This document shows positions 13,901 to 25,900 of a DNA stretch of 64,000 nucleotides, piece after piece. This DNA comes from Mycteria americana (lineage: Eukaryota; Chordata; Aves; Ciconiiformes; Ciconiidae), in contig NC_134368.1 in assembly GCF_035582795.1 (NCBI RefSeq), forward strand, positions 248,001 to 312,000. Reading direction: 5' to 3'. The notes beneath the pieces are model-generated. The model saw nothing but the letters and a program-made list of their open reading frames with translations. It had not been told where the DNA came from and ran no database searches. Each line of letters starts with the position of its first letter. The first letter of the stretch is position 1. Both the position numbers and the translations under genes were made by a program.

Positions 13901-16900
13901 CTGATTCCAGCGGTACCACACGTAATCAAATAGATGCAGCAATCTGCAGTAACTTATTATAATTACAATCTAATTTCTTTAAATTATAGACTGTGTACAA
14001 ATTGTAGCACCGTTTAAAGTATTTAGAAGATCTGAGGAGTCCATGTTATTGCACTGTTAAGATCACTAAGATAAAGGGAAGATGAATAAAAACACTAAAT
14101 GTCTTCAGGGATGTCTTCATTCCAATGCAAACTAATTCACAGGGCTGTTTGCAAATGCTCCATATAATTAATTTTCTCTGCCAGAAGTTCTATAGGCTGG
14201 GGAATTTGCTCTGTATTTTCATATATGACGAGGAGGTAGATGCCTCGGTCTACCGCTGGAGCACCCCAGAGCCCTGGAGCAGCCGCCTGGCCATGAACGA
14301 GACCCTGGGAAGGGCCGGCAGGCAAAAGCGACGAGGAAGGACAGACAGCGCTTGCAGCAGCTCGCACGCCGGCAGACCTGGCGCTCTGCAGCGAGAGCTA
14401 CACGGGGAGCGCTGGCAGACAGCAAAGCGAGACAGCAAAGACAAAGTGGGGGCAAAGTGAGGTCTGAGAGCCCCTGGCGATGCTGGGAACCCAACACGGC
14501 TCCTCACCGCGAGTGGGGCACCGAGCGCCGACGGGGATGCCGACACCCGTCCTAGCACCTCTGCATGGCGCTCGAGATTCCAGGCGGAGGAGGCAGACCC
14601 TGGGCTCTTGCTCTGCTCCCTGGAAAACACCCGCCTGCCGAACCGTGGCCCCACAGCACGGGGCGACCCTGCTGCTTTTCCAGCGCAGCCTGGCGATGCC
14701 ACGTGCAGAGGGACCTCGCCTCCCGCCTCTCCTTTGGGACGCTTCAGCTTTCGGTGCCGTATACTTGGAATGAAAGAGGAACGTAACTTGCTTTTTCTGG
14801 TAACTCTGATCGGTCGTGTTTTCGATTTTCCACTTCAGCCCAGCAGCACGGCCGGGCTCACCCACGCCTGCGCAGGGCGAGGCTTGTTTGTCCCATCACG
14901 CAGATTAGGACAGGAACTTCGTGTCCACGGGGAACAAATGAAACCAGGTCCCAGGAGGACTCTGGAGGGACCCAGGGGTAACTTCGACCTTATCCTCAGC
15001 AGCAACAAGCAGCCATCGAGGCTCCCAGCTCCTTACGCTGCTTATCACAGAATCACAGAAGGGTTTGGGTAGGAAGGGTCCCTCAAAGATCATCCAGTCC
15101 CACCCCCTGCCGTGGACAGGGACATCTTCCACTAGACCAGGTTGCTCAAAGCCCCATCCAACCCAACCGTGAACACTTCCAGGGATGGGGCATCCACAGC
15201 TTCTCTGGGCAACCTGTGCCAGTGTCTCGCCACCCTCACAGCAGAGAATTTCTTCCTTATGTCCAGTCTACATCGACCCTCCTTCAGTTTAAAACCATTG
15301 CCCCTGGTCCTGTCACTACAGGCCCTGGTAAAAAGTCTCTCTCCCTTTCTTACAACCCCCTTTAGAGCTTGTGCTGAGTGGGGGGATGAGCCGCTGAGCC
15401 AGAACAAGTCGGGGGGGGCTGGCCCAGCACCCCTTCCCCAGGCCCGGGGGCAGGCACCGTGCCGCCTCTGGTTTTGTTGCGGCGCTAGGGACCCCCCGAG
15501 ACCGAATACACACTTTGCATTGGGAATTATCTGAAAGCCCAGTGACCAGCTGAAGCGTGAGAGCAGCCGTGGGCGCTGCCGGAGCCGCAGAGGTAGAGGG
15601 TGCTTCATAGGAACCCTCCGACGCCAGACTTGTGTCTGTCACCGATGTGCCGGGGGGGGTCCCTGCACAGACCCCACTGCCCAAATCGCTGTCACCACAC
15701 CCACCACCATCCACACCCGCAGCCGTCGCACCCGCTAACGGCGACGCTAGTGCCGAGCGGGGCGGCTCGCAGGTAACGCTGTCGGCAGAGCTGGAGATGC
15801 CGAGGGGCGGCACAGAGGCGGACGACAGCCTGGGGGCTGAGACGGTCTGAGCTGAGCGGAGTGCTGCTCCATAGTGAGATGAGCCTTGCTGCGGGTACGT
15901 GCAACGTTCTCCTCTCCAAGAAAAAATCCACTAAAAAGCTCCCAAACAGCACAGGGCTGGTAGGCAGAAGCTCCCTGGGAACGAGCAGGAAGAGTGAGGC
16001 TGGACGCCAGAAAACCCGTCCAGCCGCAGTGCCGGCCATGCAGGGGAGCAGGCTGCCCGGGGAAGTTTTGCCGTCTCCTTCGTGGGAGGTTTTTAAGAGC
16101 GCGTTGGAAAAACCCACGTGTCAGGGTGGCTCCGGCAGAGCTAGCCCTGCCGTGGGCAGGAGGCCACTGCAGGTCCCTCTGGCCTTGCACACGTGGGTCA
16201 GCTGTACGGAAAGGAGCTGGGCATTTCCCGACGCCACGGCACGTGGCAGTGGGAGCCGGGGCAGGGCCTGACCACACAGAGACGGGGCAAAGCTGCCGGC
16301 GTGGCGGGGAGGGAGCGTGGGCTCCATGCCAGCTGGCTGTGGCCGGGGCTCATGGGCAACCCCGTGGCTGCGGCACCAAAGCCGATCTCACCAGCACCTC
16401 GGACTGAGGCTCTCGATCAGCACACACGCAGGAGGAACCAGCAGCAATTAGCCTGACGGACAGCAAACCACGGGTTTGCTTCGTGCTAACGCCGGTGTGC
16501 ACGCACCGCCTCACCGCCAATGCACTTTGCAAACGCTGTGGAACACCGCTCGTTGGCCGGAGAGCAGTTTGTGTGACAGCACCCGTCCGGCTGCGGCCCC
16601 TCGCGCCGCAGAAGCTCTCCCGCCCCGAGACGGACGGCGCTGCCTGCCGCCCGCACCAGACCACGACCGTCAGTGACAGACACAGCAGCAACCGGAGGAC
16701 AGCGTGCAGCAGAAAATGCCGGAAACCTCAGGGAGAGGAAGCGCGGTGGTGGAGGAGAGCCTGGCTGGGGACCGGCCAACACGGCAGCACGTCACAGCGT
16801 GCCAGGAGCTGCGGGTGCCACCCCTGGGTGCTGAATCCGACCCGAGTAGCCGGCACCGGCACCAGCACCAGCGCCAGGCAGGTTGAGGTGCCAGTGCCAC

Positions 16901-19900
16901 ATCCCTGAGGCCAACAGTCAGCACCGACACCGCTCCCGTGGCACAGGGACCCCCGTGGGACCCTTCCTTTCCTCCCTCCCACAGAATCCATCCCCAGGGG
17001 CCGACGCTCCGGCGGCGCTGCCGACACGCAGCACTGGCATAGCAGCCCGGCACAGCAGGCACCTGGACCGGTGGAAGCAGTCGCTGGTACTTACTGGGCA
17101 AAGAGGTGCCGGGAGCGGACGATGAACTTGAAGATGTACTCCAAGGCCTTGAAGGTGCGCATGAGGGGCTCGCAGGGCTCTCCCCGGCTCGCGTGGTCCA
17201 CGTACTGTGTCAGCACTGAGATCAGCTTCCTGCAGGACGGGGACGCGTGTGGCCAGGGCTCAGCAGGCTTCCCAGCCTCGGCCGAGCAGCCTTCGGGGCA
17301 GCCCCCGAGCCGTGCCGGGCTGCCCGCCGAGCGCTCCCCAGGCTCCAGCCCCGTCCCTCTCCACGCCTGCCGTCCCAGCCCCGTCTCTCCCCGTGTCGTG
17401 GCCGCCAGGTACGCACTTGTAAGCGAGCGTGGCACTGAAGTGCTGGCGGATGTAGGCCTCCAGGACGGCGTTGAAATGCTGGAACTTCCTGTCGGCCACC
17501 AGCCCCACGATGAAAACCTGGGGGGAGTGGGCAGTGGGCACGGCTTGGTGCAGGCAGCAGGATGCCCGGGGACAGCCGGGTGCCCCCAGCCACAGCCAGA
17601 GCAGCATCGACCCCTCGTGGGGGCTGCTGAGGCTGCCAGAGCCCCCTGCACGCCCGCCCAGCCTGCCAGGACAGGCAGACTTCTGAGACACGGAAAGCCC
17701 AAAACAAGCCCTCAGCCCAGCAGCCGCAGGACCCTTCACGGCCAGTTTGCGCGGAGCTTGCACCATCACCAACCCCAGGCGTCCCACGAGAGCCGCCCCG
17801 ACCCTCCCCTGCTCCCGTCACTGGTGTCACTCTTGTCTCGGTGCAGGAGAAACACCTTGGCACCTTGCTGGAATTGACCCCTGGAAGGACAGTGTCCCTG
17901 CGGAGCCGTGGCCCTGCCCCGCGCCAGGTCGGCCGGGGTCTCCCAACCCGTGGCACCACGGTGGAGCCGGAAGCACTGCACAGCTCTGAGCACGGCTTGT
18001 CTGGTCGTCGGCGAGCCCCACCTCAAACCCTTGGCCCGTCCTGGGCACCTGCACTGGTCCGTGGGGTCAGACCCATGCTCAGCGCTCACGGGGAAGCAGA
18101 TCCCGCTTACCAGGGCATCAAAGACAAGCGTGTCATAGACGTCCGTGTCGGAATTCTCCATCATGATGGAGAACAAGGCATCCAACGTGTCCTGGAGGAA
18201 CTGGGGGAGACAAGAGGGCTGTGAGGACTCGAGTGTTAATTCCCAGCATTGTCCCGGACCCATCTCTGAGCGCGAGAGCCTGGGCACAGAGCTCCTGTGC
18301 CCGTCCTCAGCCTTTCCCAGCCTGGGGCGTCCAGCCCTTTGCCAGGACACGGCTCCCCGGCTCGGCCTGTCGCTGGCAGGCAGCCCGGCACTGCCCCTCC
18401 GGCCGCCTGCTTGCCCCAGCAGCCCCAGGGTCTGACGGGGGCTCCGGGGCCGATGGGGCAATCGCCGCAGGCAGAGGCAGCATCTCTCCCCGGGGAAGAG
18501 GCCATGCAGGACGCTCCCAGTGCGCCCGGTCCAGCCCAGGCCAGGGCGGCTTCCCCCACTCCGGCGGCCGGTCTCGGCACGCCCGGCCAGGCGGCCAGGG
18601 AACGCCTGGTGCCGACGCCGCGGCCCCTGGGAGCTTTCACGTCCCTCTGCCCCCCAGGGAGCAGCCGCCTGGGGACGTGGTTGGAGACATGAGCGCAGGA
18701 GCAGGGAAGAGAGGAGTGGGAGGGAAGGTCCCGGCAGCGTGGGGGGAAGGTCCCGGCTGTACCTTGATGACCTCCCCTCCGTCCACGTTCATCAGCTTTT
18801 GGAGGTTCCCGGAGAGGAGGCTGGGCTTGGAGCGCCACTTCAGCAGCCCCAGCAGGTTGACTGGGTGGGAGGAAGGGCAGAGTCAGCACAGCTTCACTTG
18901 CCGCCCGACCCGAACGCTGCCGGCCCCCCAGGCCCCCCACCCCACCCTCGCTGCCCAGGGCATCCGGTGGGAGAGGCCCCATCCCGGGGGGACACCGTGC
19001 CGCTCGCTGCTGGCCCCGCGCCGGGGGAAGCACAGGGCAAGCACCCGTCGTGCCTGAGCTCCCGCCGTGCCGTCACGCAGCCGGGCGGCAGGCGCAGCCT
19101 TCCTCTTTACACGCCCGCAGGAGAGAAACTGAGACCCGAAACACGAGGACTCGGCGCTGGAGCTGCGGCTTCCCCACGAACCCGCGAACCTTTCGCAGAA
19201 GGGACCTCGGGCAGGGGGGCTGTGGGTCGCCATCCTCCCCCCGCTCGTGCCCTCCACCGGCCGGCCCGTGCCAGGGCTGGGACCCGGCGAGGGCCCCCAC
19301 GCTCCTTGCGGCTTCCCGGCACCCACCCCAGGTGCCCGCCCCGCGCTCCTGGCCGTGCTGCCCGCCCGAGGCAGCCGCTGCACCGCTCCTCTCCTGGGCC
19401 AAGCAGAGCTGACCGCTGCCGGTCAGACGGGCACGGAGCCTCGTGCTGACCCGCCGGCGGTGCTCCCGGGGAGCGGCCGCGGCACATGCAGAGCGCAGCC
19501 TTGGCACCGCACCAGCTGGTGGCCAGCACAGCGCTGCCAGGAGCAGCCGGGACCGCGCCGACCTCCGACTCCCTGTACGACTGCTGCTCGGCACAGAAAG
19601 CTTCCTGACTTCAGTACCATAAAAGCATAAAACTCGGCCAAATAAAAGGTTGTTACTGTAGCAGCTGTAATTGCGCTGCAGGAAGGGAATTAACCGAACA
19701 GCAACGGCCCTGAGCCCCGCTCACACCGAACCGCGGCGGCCCCAGACCCCGTCAGTGCGGCAGCGACGAGTCACCACGTGCTGCGTCCCCCGAGCCACGA
19801 GGCTGCGGTCCCCGAGCCCCGCGCCAGGGCTGCGGTTTCCCCAGCCGCGTCATTGCACTTCAGCAAAAGCAGGTCGAAGCGTTTCCATACGTCGGCCTTG

Positions 19901-22900
19901 CAGAGGCGGCGCTGCCGGACGGGAGGGAGCCCGGCTTTCCTGCGCGCTCTTCCCCTGCCCGAGCACCGCTGCCGCTCGCCTCCCGAGCGCGGAGCCTGCC
20001 GGCCGCCGGTGCTCCCGTGCAGCATTTAACTCTCCAGGCAGTTGGAGACGTGACCTCCAGGCGTTCGTGTCGCCTGCCCCGAGGGACGGGTGACTGCTGC
20101 GGCTGCTGCGGGGCTTTCTGCAGCCACGCGCTGAAAACGCGGCAGCGGCCCGAGCACCGGCACCGCCGCACAACACAGCGCAGTCAGACCTGGCAAACGG
20201 CCGGGCCGCTTGTCCCCATTTCGGCGGAGGTGCACGTGCCGCGCTTCCCCCGAGCTGGACGCCTGCGAGGGCACTCGGGCAGCGTGGCCCCGTCAGCCCT
20301 CCCTTCCCGCAGGGCCGGTGCCTGGCTGCTCCCTGCCAGCCCCGCTCTCCCCCCTCGCTTCAGAGGGGCACGGGAAGCAGTTTGATAACTGCCAGCGCCT
20401 GCTCAAGGTTGCCGACACCTCTTTGTTCTGCCACCTCCCAAAACATTCTGTAGAAGGCAAAATCCCATCTACAAACGCAAATGCGTCTGTGCTGAGGTGG
20501 CACTGTACGCTCTCGGCTGCCCTGCAATGAACTGCACAAAGCACCCCAGGGCTGGAAGCCCACGCTGGCTAACAGAAGACAGGGTTTAAAAACAAGGAGT
20601 CCCAATTCCCACCCGGATTTCGAAGGGCCCACGGAAGGTCACGGAGCCCTCGACAGCGATGCTCAGCAGCTCGCTCCAGCTTCCAGATCGGAGGCAGCGG
20701 CTCAGTCCCCCGGGGCAGGAGCAGATTAATTGCCATCTGCAAGGGTTTGCACCAGCCAAGAAACTGCTAACTACCCACAGCGCTGGCAGCGGCTCCGCAC
20801 CCCCAAGGTGGGAGAGCGCCTGGAAACACTTGCAGCCTGTTATTGTTTGTTCTCATTCCCCCGCCTTGGAAAACTAATCTGCTGCTAACTCAGGAGGGCC
20901 CAGGAGACAGAAAAGCCAAAAGACAACCTTAATAAAAAAAGAGGAAAAAATGAGAAACCCTCTGAGTTACAGCCCGGCGCTATCGACCCAGCGATACGCA
21001 GACAGAGCCTGCAGCAAACCACATCCCCTCCGAGCAGCGCGGGCAGCGTGGCGCGGGGTGCTGCAGCAGCCGTGCCACGGGGCAAGGACAGCGAACCTGG
21101 ATTGCCGGGGCGACGGGCAGGGCAGCAGCGTCCCGGCCGCAGGCGTTCCTGCTCGCTGCCGCTCCTCTCCAGGGCACGGCAGCCCCCGAAGCCCCCGGGA
21201 CCGTGCTGCCCGGCCGGCCTGCACCCGCCCCGGGAACAGCCGTTAGCCTTGGCGGTCCTGACCACGTCAAAACGCTACGTCAGCGCTCACCGGTCCTGCT
21301 CTCCCTGCATTTTCGGCATGCCATCCCAGTGCTGTTCGTGACGGTCAGTGAGCGAGCCCCGGTCCGGCTGCACCGTGCCAGAGGGGCCGGTGCTGGCACA
21401 GCCCCCCAGCGTGGGCAGCAGCCGAGCTGCCCCGGGGCCCTGCACAGCCCCCCTGCTCTCGCCTTCTCACGCGGGGCAGTAAATCACCCACAGCCTCTGC
21501 AGCTTGGTGCCCTCACGAGGGGATGACAGCCGTTCCCTGCGCAGCCAGGCCCCAGGACGGATGGGTACAAGTTGTACCGACTGCACAGGTTTAGGAAGAA
21601 GGGCAGGTCAGGTCCTGTTCCCTGGCCTGAGGACAAATGTCTCCGCTCTGGTGGGCAGAGCCCAGCCTTCCCCCCTCCCCAGCATGGCCTCCCGGTGCCG
21701 CCACAGCAGCACCGGCACCGTGTCCCGCAGTGGCTGGCACGTGCCAGCAGACAGCAGCCGGAGAGCCGGCCGCTGGCAGAAGAGCGGTCCGGCAGGTGGA
21801 GATGCTCCAGTGGGGTGGGGGCACAGCCCCGCTGCCACCCCCGCGGGGAGCCGGGACTCACCATTCTGGGTCAGCTTGGTGGAGCAGACGAGCGTCGAGA
21901 TTTGGAAGCTGTCCCGGGCCGACACGGTTAAGCCCGATGCACCCCCGCTCACACGGAAGGAGGAGCCGGAGAGGAGCTTCGGCTCCGAGAGGTTCCTCAT
22001 GGAGGGCAGGGTCAGGTAAGCGCCGGCGTCCTCCAGCTTCCTGCTGTCGCCCTGCAAGGTGGAGCACGGCTGACACCGGGCAGCACAGCCCCGCGGGAGC
22101 CCCGTGGGACAGAGCTGGCCCGTGGGCTCGGTTTTGACCCCACGTTAAGTCCCCTGTGCGGGGGACTTTGCTGTGCAGAATGGGGCAGGGCAAGGAGGTC
22201 AGCAGAGCCACGCACAGGTAACGGTGGCTGCCGCCTAACAGCATCCTTACGGCTTGGTAGCCTCTGGCTTGCGGGAGTCGCCGGGATGCGGGAGCCTGCC
22301 CAGGGGAATCGCTGCCCGTGGTGCAGAGCCCTGCGCGGGGAGCGCAGCGGGCTCACCTGACATTCATTTCAACAGAGCATCCGACACGTGCGGGGCTACG
22401 CAGGGACCCACGCTCCGCTGGGACACCTGACCGGGAGAGACACCGAATCCCAGGCAGTGCCACGCAGGGAGGACACAAGAGGAGGAACAGCGCGGGGGGA
22501 GGCCAGTGACACAGAGGAGCCTGGGGCCGGGCAGCAGCGCGCGGGAATGAAGCACGTGCCCGAGCACCGCTGCGGGGACGGACACGCAGCAGGACATCGA
22601 CCAGGTCGCCGGCACGGTCCCACGGCATCACCATCATCAGGCCAACAGGACGTTTCCTGCCTGCGTGGGCACGCCGGGGTCTCTCTCCACGGCAGCAAAA
22701 CAGCCTATTTCTTTGTGTCCCCTGCTCTTAAGTTGAAGAATTAAGACGAAGTTACAACTGGGAGGGCTCCCTGGGGTGACTTTCTAAATGATCCTTCCGC
22801 GCTTGTTTGCAAGACTGGGACATGGTAGACGTCCAGAGACAGCCGGACACACGACGATGGACCGTGGCCATGCCTCCCCAAGCCTACCAGCACTTGCTTA

Positions 22901-25900
22901 CGGCTTGGCAACAGGGCGTTTATCCTTCCTTGCCTGCAACCTTGCACGATAAAATTCTTCCTGCTGAAGGTCAGATGAATATCACAAAATTGTTTGTTGT
23001 TGGCTTTTCTCTCCACCGAGCGTACCCACGGCAGCCAGCTGACTCACGGGAAGCCCTGCACTTCTTGCGAGGGCAGCTAAGCCCTTGTAGGGTAAACTGG
23101 CTTAATTTCAGTCATTTCTCGACCAGCGTGAGATCAAGAGGTCTGAGGAGCTAAAAGCATATAATTCACATTCCTCTGGCAAAGAAAGATAAAAAGATGA
23201 AATAGCTTCTGACTCCCAGAATCAAGCCCCAGTGTTTGCCGGGAAGAGCAGGAGTCAGCAGGGGAGAAGACGATGCAGAGCACGCCAGCCTTCACTTGCT
23301 CGGGGTGGAGGATGCTGGTGAACGCGACAGTTCAGCGAGGGCAGCAACAACCATTTAAGGAGAAAATGCATCCAGGAGGGAGGCGCGCGGGGTTTGATCT
23401 CACTGCCCCAGCCGGCACCAGCAAGTCCCGAAGGCGTTCAGTGCTCCTGCCACCGCACGGGCCGCGGAGGGGACAGTCCCCCAGAGACCGTGTCTGCAGC
23501 TCTGCAGGCCACAGCAGCATTTAAAGAATTTGGGTGTTTTGCCCGAAAAGAACATGGAGGAGGGACACGATAACAATTTCAAATGCCTAGGAGCTGCTGG
23601 GGAAGAAAAGCGCAGCCCTGTCCCCGTCCCCAGGCTGGGCAGGGCACACGGGCTCCCTGCGGGAGGGAGGTCGGGCATGACAAGAGTGATAGATGAGGAA
23701 CGGTAACGGCAGCGCGGCGCCAGGACAGACCGGACGGGCGCGTGGGGGTGAGCCCGTCCCGTCAGCAGAAGCGTGCCCGAGCAAGGACGGCTCGGGGAGG
23801 GCTGGTCCTGCCTCGGGGCAGGAGGTGGACAGGGCGGCCCCAGTGCGGATGGACAGACGGACAGCAGAGACCTGCAGGGGCGCGTGGGTGGCTCAGCCCC
23901 CAGCGGGGCAGCTACGTGAGCACGGGGCAGGAGCACACCCAGGGTGACGCTGCGTCAGATCCACAACACAGTCCTGCGACATGGGACGACGGTGAGCACA
24001 GCGGTGTGCTGGCAGCAGCCCGTCTGCTGGGGCACCTCTGCTGCCGGGACGTTACGTAGCTGCAGAAGCAGCATCGGGGTGCTAAGAGGGAAACGCGGTG
24101 ATGAAGAAGAGGAACTCCTCCATCGAGCTCATGGGCAGCATTGGCTGAGGCCGGCTGCACAGCTGCCACAGCAGGTAGGAAACATCTGCTCGTCCCAAAA
24201 AGATGCGGGACCTGGGGAGGGAGATGGGTCTACCTTGAGTAACTGTGGTCACATCGCCAGGAACAGCAGGGAAAATTAGAGAAAACTTCAGTTAAATACC
24301 AGAGCAGCCAGGGGGCTGAGGTGGGAAGGTCACCTCCTGGGGAGGCTGGAGCTCCATTGCCGGTGAGGAACGCTAAGGCGGTGCCGACACACAGAGGAAG
24401 AGTCCTGAGCTCGCCCTTGCAGCGGGGACTAGCCCGCACCTCCCGGTCCCCTGGCCGCGGCCAGCCCCAGCCTGGGGGAGGGGGACACCAAGGCAAGGCA
24501 GGGCAGTGCCTTCACAGGGTCTTTCACACTCCGGCGTCAGAGCTGACTGCATTTTTCCCAAATGAACAGTGAATTTTCCCTCCTCGTGTTCTCTCTCTGC
24601 TCTCTCAGAAGAAACACCGAGCAGTTTTAGGCAGACAAACGCTGGTGAAATCAGGTAAAGTGCAGCAAATGTCTTCATGGAGACGTTCCCTCCCAAGTCA
24701 GATAAATTTAAGTTACCCTTTTCTAAACAAAACTTGTCATTGGCAAAGGAACAGCGTGGAGATTAGAGACGCCACGTGCAGGGAGCCATGGCAGGAGCCC
24801 CCACCATCAAGGACAGAAAGGACGGGAGGGAGGGAGGGACTGGAAACCCTCCGGGGACTTTGGGTACGTGCCACCAGTGCAGCAGTACTGGCAGGGACTG
24901 GGACCCCAGCCCCGTGCACCGGGAGAGCCGCCATCCTGCAGCCTCCCCGCTTCGAGGGGTCTCTGCCTGGACCCCCCCTACCTTGGCCCCCCCGTACCTT
25001 GTACAGAACCAGGTCGTGCTCCCCGTCATGCAGCGTGGTGCCGTCCGGTCGCATCAGCTTCACGAAGGCCATGGAGAAAATCCGCTCGCTCTTGTCTTTG
25101 GCTGAGAGAGACAAACACGGGGAGTTTGAAGCCAGCTCAGGGGGAGCCCAGGACACGCGTGCAGGCAGGGAAGGGCAGCGCAGCCAGGGGCTCCTGCCCT
25201 CCCGGCAGCCGGAGCGGGCCATGGAGGGGGCTGCCGGGGAAGAAGCGTTTCCTTCCTGGAGCCCGCGGGCTGTGCCCACGTGCAGCGAGACCCCCGGGGC
25301 GCTCGGGAAAAGCGGCTGCTGCAGCTATTTGGGAACCTCGGAGGGGGAGAGAGGGGAGAGACAGCAGCGATGAGCGGATGCGCAGCCAGAGGAGCCGCCG
25401 ACCGCCCGCATGAGCTGCCCGGGCAGGCGGCCATCAGAGAGCTGCCTCTGCAGGAACAAGGCAGGCTTGGGGCAGGCAGGGTTTGGGGCAGGCAGGGTTT
25501 GGGGCAGGCAGGGTTTGGCTTGCGCAGGATCAGACCGCCGAGCAGCAGCCTCAGCTGCAGGTCTCCGCAGCGGCCCTGGGGAAGGTCCCCGCAGTCGCAG
25601 GACGTGCCGCACCATGTCTCATTGCGTGTGGTTTTCAGCTCTGCGAAGGCACTGACCGCAGCACCCCTGCTCTGGAAGCAGCCCGTGCTCCTGGCCACAC
25701 GCCGCAGCCCACCGCCCTGCTGCAGCCAAAAGCCACGGGATGAGGAGCGGGTGCTCCGGAGAGCCAAGCACAGGCACCCAGGGCGCGGCTGCCTGCGAGA
25801 GGCGGCGGTTTCCCAGAGGTCTGCCGCCTCACCACGGGCAGCGGTACGCAGCAGAACGGGGGGCGGCTTCCTTCCTCCCACACGTGAATCCAGCATCCCT

